Shown here: one piece after another, positions 5,513 to 8,270 of the stretch
Numbering within the stretch: position 1 is the stretch's first letter
Layout of the letters: the number at the start of each line of letters is the position of its first letter
DNA from: Ignavibacteria bacterium
Lineage (GTDB): Bacteria > Bacteroidota > Ignavibacteria > Ignavibacteriales > Melioribacteraceae
Reading direction: 5' to 3'
Assembly: GCA_027347805.1 (NCBI GenBank)
Contig: DAIEQP010000094.1
Span: 1 to 8,270 of the forward strand
DNA: 8,270 bases
The notes under the pieces: generated by a model
The model's database searches: none
What the model was told of the DNA's origin: nothing
Seen by the model: the letters and a program-made list of their open reading frames with translations, nothing else
Made by a program: the position numbers and the translations under genes

Positions 5513-7069
5513 TTAATTTTTTTTATTAACAGGAATTGATAACCGGAAAATACTCCCTTTATTCAAAACACTTGTTAAATTTATTTTACCCTTGTGCGCA
5601 TCCATAATATGTTTTACTAAAGTAAGTCCAAGACCGGTTCCTTTTGTATTATGAATATTTCCGCTCTGTGCTCTATAAAATTTTTCAAATATTCTTCTCT
5701 GGTCGTCGTTTGAAATTCCAATTCCTTTATCTTCAACTTCAACAAAAACTGAATTTAAATCGCCGCCTGTTCTAATCTCAATACATTTTATTTCATCGCT
5801 ATACTTAACAGCATTGTCAATCAGGTTTACCAGGGCTTCCGATATTGCTTCAGCATCTAAATCTGCCTCAAGGATTTTATCATCTGGTATGAAATTAAAT
5901 TCAAATCCTTTATTCTCTAAATGAAATTTATAATTCAAGAATATTTTCCCAGTTAATTCATTCAGATCCTGAACTGAAAAATTATATTTCCACTTCCCCG
6001 CTTCAATTTTTGAAAAATTCAAAATCGTATTTACAATCTTACTTAGTCGTTCTGTTTCCTGCTGAATTATTCCATAATATTCGTTGCGTTTTTCATCAGA
6101 TTTAACTCTTCCAAGGTATAATGTTTCTGCAAACATATTTATAAGAGCCAAAGGTGTTCTTAATTCATGAGAAACATTCGATACGAATTCATTTTTAATC
6201 TGTGCTAATTCAAGTTCCTGTTTAATATTTTTGTATCCATATCTTGCAGCAAACAATACCAAAATTGCCAGAACGCTTATCAAAATTATACCGGAATATG
6301 TTCTGTTTCTAAGTATATCATTTAGATTTTTTCCCGGAACACTTATCCCAAGTGAATAGCTCGGTATAAGCCACAATTCTCCTTTTTGCACAAATTCTTT
6401 TTGAATTGAATTGCTTGTCGAATATATATTTTTTTTGTTTTGTGAATCATATACAGAAACAATAAACTCTTCAAGTGAAATGCTTTGCAATTTGGATGAT
6501 AAATTTTCTCTAACAAATTTTTGTTTCTCTATAAACATGCCGCAAATATTTTTATTACCCAGCATAAAAAGTAATATTTGAATTTGCGGAGATGATAGTG
6601 AATTTACCGGCTCAAACTTTGTAAAATTGTTTTTCTTATAAGCACGTAATTTTCTTATTAATGATTGGTTGTTTTCAATTACTGATCTTACTTCAGGATG
6701 ATTAAGCGACTTGGAAATTTTACCAGCATTATAATCCAATCTTAAATTGGCCATTGTTGTATCTGCGAAAAAAACTGAGCGTATTGCCGGGTTGGATTCA
6801 AATATTTTTTTTGATTTGTTACTTATTTCCTGGTTTGACTCGGAAATTTTATCATCCCCAATCTCTAATTTCATTCCCCAGCTCCTTACTAAATCTTCCG
6901 AATATTGGTTAACGGAAAATAGAAGCGTTTCCATCTGATTCTTATATATCCGCTCAAGCACAGCTTCGTTTTCACTGAGCGAATAGATTTCCTTCGCAAT
7001 AAAAAATAAAATTGGAGTTATAATTATTAGTATAAAGAACAGACCGATATTCTTGAATGGTTTAATCAT
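5513..7069 (-). CDS. Membrane sensor histidine kinase
   Basis: A 518-residue inner-membrane kinase, partner of the adjacent response regulator. Transmembrane helix 1 is at about 8-25 and helix 2 at about 259-276. They enclose a periplasmic sensor region of about 230 residues with no recognisable conserved ligand motif; a Cache-like fold is possible but not shown. No HAMP or PAS domain is evident: only some 25 residues, probably a helix (YKNIKQELELAQIKNEF), join helix 2 to the H-box. H301 in SNVSHELRTPLA is the phosphorylated histidine. The ATP-binding domain has the N-box NLIDNA (415-420), the G1 box DKGIG (447-451), the F-box FEKF (461-464) and the G2 box GTGLGL (477-482), so all catalytic elements are intact. 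No strong ribosome site precedes the ATG at 7069. The 133 nt between it and the ligase gene show no terminator, so read-through from the ligase is possible. Confidence 0.95.
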   Translation of the reverse strand: MIKPFKNIGLFFILIIITPILFFIAKEIYSLSENEAVLERIYKNQMETLLFSVNQYSEDLVRSWGMKLEIGDDKISESNQEISNKSKKIFESNPAIRSVFFADTTMANLRLDYNAGKISKSLNHPEVRSVIENNQSLIRKLRAYKKNNFTKFEPVNSLSSPQIQILLFMLGNKNICGMFIEKQKFVRENLSSKLQSISLEEFIVSVYDSQNKKNIYSTSNSIQKEFVQKGELWLIPSYSLGISVPGKNLNDILRNRTYSGIILISVLAILVLFAARYGYKNIKQELELAQIKNEFVSNVSHELRTPLALINMFAETLYLGRVKSDEKRNEYYGIIQQETERLSKIVNTILNFSKIEAGKWKYNFSVQDLNELTGKIFLNYKFHLENKGFEFNFIPDDKILEADLDAEAISEALVNLIDNAVKYSDEIKCIEIRTGGDLNSVFVEVEDKGIGISNDDQRRIFEKFYRAQSGNIHNTKGTGLGLTLVKHIMDAHKGKINLTSVLNKGSIFRLSIPVNKKN

Positions 7070-7202
7070 TTGCGATAGGCCGGGTAATTATCAATCAAAT
7101 AAATCAACTTGAATAGTTTGCAAAATTAATTATTCACATAAAAACAAAATCAAATCACTAATACGAATATAGGAAAGGTGAACTTAAATTATTTCAGTAA
7201 AA
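7070..7202. other. Intergenic gap between ligase and kinase genes
   Basis: 133 bp of very AT-rich DNA. I find no convincing hairpin with a T-run and no promoter pair with good spacing. The GTNAN boxes seen at 4188 and 4735 are absent, so there is no visible sign that the two-component operon regulates itself from here. Confidence 0.5.
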
Positions 7203-8270
7203 TTAATTTGTCTGGATAACATCCCTGACTTTATCTGTAATTGCTCTAAAATCAATTTTACCGCTTCCGGTTTTTGGCATTTCAGGTATAACAACAAATT
7301 TACTTGGAACTGCAATATTAGGTAGTTGTTCAGCCATTTTTTTGAGGATCTCTTTTTCATTTACTTGTTGAGTTACAGTTGCTACTATTTTTGCACCACG
7401 CAATGCATCAGGAACTTCAACAACGCAGCATTCAACATCAGCCGGCAATAATTTTTCTAAAACATCTTCTACTTTGATGAGTGAGACCATTTCGCCACCG
7501 ATTTTCAAAAATCGCTTCAATCTTCCAACATGCCACAAATAACCATCAGAATCCATGTAGCCCATGTCACCTGTATCATACCAGCCATGACGAATATTCA
7601 GAGAAGTTTGTTCAAAATCATCAAAATAACCCTTCATCACATTTTCCCCTTTGACTAAAATTTTTCCTATTTCACCAACAGCACATTCTTCACCGGTTTC
7701 GTAATTCTCAACTCTAACCAGAACACCTTCTATTGGTTTTCCTACGCTTCCAGACCTGTTATTTTCAAATGTATTTACTGTAATTGCAGGACTTGTTTCG
7801 GTTGCGCCATAAGCCTCAAGCAAAACCTTGTTATGTTTTTTCATGAAACCATCTCGTAATGCATCAGGGCATTTATCGGCACCAGTTAATAGAATTCGAA
7901 CAGAATCAAAATCACCCGGTTTAGAATTTCTTAAATATCCCCAGAAGAATGTTGGTGTTCCTGCAACAAGCGTTGTTTTTTCTTCACGGATAATATCGCA
8001 CACTTTTTTAAAATCCAGCGGATTTGCATATGTTACAATAGTCATACCTGATGCTAGAGGCACCCAGAGATTTGCTGTCTGTCCGAATACATGAAAGTAT
8101 GGAAGGTTAGCAAGAAAAATATCATCCGATGAAAACGAAAATGCTTTTATAAGACTATTAAAATTCTGTGAAATATTTCTGTGAGTAAGCTGAACTCCTT
8201 TGGGTTCTTTTTCACTACCGCTAGTAAAAAGAATCAACAATGTATCGTCTTCATTTCCCTGATGAACCTT
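7203..8270 (-). CDS. AMP-forming acyl-CoA/acyl-ACP ligase, Aas-like (partial, N-terminus beyond right edge)
   Basis: The frame is open from the right edge for 355 residues to a TAA at 7203-7205. It holds the adenylation core of the ANL superfamily: the P-loop-like TSGSEKEPKGV near the edge, YGATETSP, the ATP-ribose site GWYDTGDMGY, the hinge GRLKRFLKIGGEMVSL, and the C-terminal catalytic lysine in PKTGSGKID. The family activates a carboxylic acid with ATP to an acyl-AMP and passes it to CoA or an ACP. The hinge ending in KIGGEMVSL and the downstream CCVVEVPDALRGAKIVA phrase look like the acyl-ACP synthetase half of E. coli Aas rather than FadD. This suggests reuse of fatty acids for phospholipid repair. 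In Aas an acyltransferase domain precedes this one; whether it exists here lies outside the window. A TTG at 8238-8240 is only an internal codon, since the homologous sequence continues upstream of it. Confidence 0.88.
   Translation of the reverse strand, partial: KVHQGNEDDTLLILFTSGSEKEPKGVQLTHRNISQNFNSLIKAFSFSSDDIFLANLPYFHVFGQTANLWVPLASGMTIVTYANPLDFKKVCDIIREEKTTLVAGTPTFFWGYLRNSKPGDFDSVRILLTGADKCPDALRDGFMKKHNKVLLEAYGATETSPAITVNTFENNRSGSVGKPIEGVLVRVENYETGEECAVGEIGKILVKGENVMKGYFDDFEQTSLNIRHGWYDTGDMGYMDSDGYLWHVGRLKRFLKIGGEMVSLIKVEDVLEKLLPADVECCVVEVPDALRGAKIVATVTQQVNEKEILKKMAEQLPNIAVPSKFVVIPEMPKTGSGKIDFRAITDKVRDVIQTN

Noticed and set aside
6747..8094. Plus-strand open frames at 6747-6938 and 7828-8094
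   Set aside because: Both are antisense to genes with full sets of conserved motifs (histidine kinase, acyl ligase).
1..8270. Defence system, CRISPR array, prophage, transposon or tRNA
   Set aside because: I looked for spaced direct repeats, transposase or integrase motifs, terminal inverted repeats and tRNA-like cloverleaf segments and found none; all genes are envelope, signalling or lipid-related.

Overview
The window is AT-rich and reads almost entirely on the minus strand. Seven genes are visible. The leftmost runs off the left edge at its C-terminus, and the rightmost runs off the right edge at its N-terminus. Four of the starts have a strong or recognisable purine-rich ribosome site (GGAGGTAC or GGAGGTAT type). 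Together with lipoprotein, glycine-zipper and OmpA-like envelope genes and a TIGR03545/TIGR03546-type pair, this suggests a didermic bacterium of the Ignavibacteria/Chlorobi/Bacteroidota assemblage. The Shine-Dalgarno use fits Ignavibacteria or Chlorobi better than classical Bacteroidota. This placement is inference from gene content and base composition.

Layout in transcription order, right to left. (1) 8270-7203: C-terminal 355 residues of an AMP-forming acyl ligase of the acyl-ACP synthetase (Aas-like) type. (2) 7069-5513 and 5503-4823: a sensor histidine kinase and an OmpR/PhoB-family response regulator, 9 nt apart, a canonical two-component operon. (3) 4665-4231: a small secreted helical, HEAT-like protein. 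(4) 4135-3065: a secreted protein made of two tandem GH2-type jelly-roll domains with no catalytic domain, closed by a strong intrinsic terminator (2997-3030). (5) 2790-2119: a YiaD-like lipoprotein with a glycine zipper and an OmpA peptidoglycan-binding domain, also closed by an intrinsic terminator (2061-2100). (6) 1967-1437 and 1440-1: a TIGR03546/DUF2062-like membrane protein overlapping by 4 nt (ATGA) a long TIGR03545/AsmA-like protein that continues past the left edge.

The theme is the cell envelope: fatty-acid activation, signal sensing across the inner membrane, two exported proteins, a peptidoglycan-anchored lipoprotein, and a putative inner-membrane/periplasm pair that may handle lipids. 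The most interesting signal is in the DNA between genes. The leaders of the two exported-protein genes just downstream of the response regulator each carry four GTNAN-like boxes with the same 11-10-10 bp phasing, including a 21-bp segment identical at 18 positions. Helically phased direct repeats are what OmpR/PhoB-family regulators bind. The simplest hypothesis is that this two-component system drives the two secreted proteins as a small local regulon. A second shared element, an 11-mer (CAAAATAGTGT on the plus strand), lies 34 and 43 nt upstream of the DUF2062-like and OmpA-like genes. It looks like a common -10 promoter region.

I see no RNA genes, insertion sequences, CRISPR arrays, prophage or anti-phage genes. 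The gene-free gaps are all under 300 bases.
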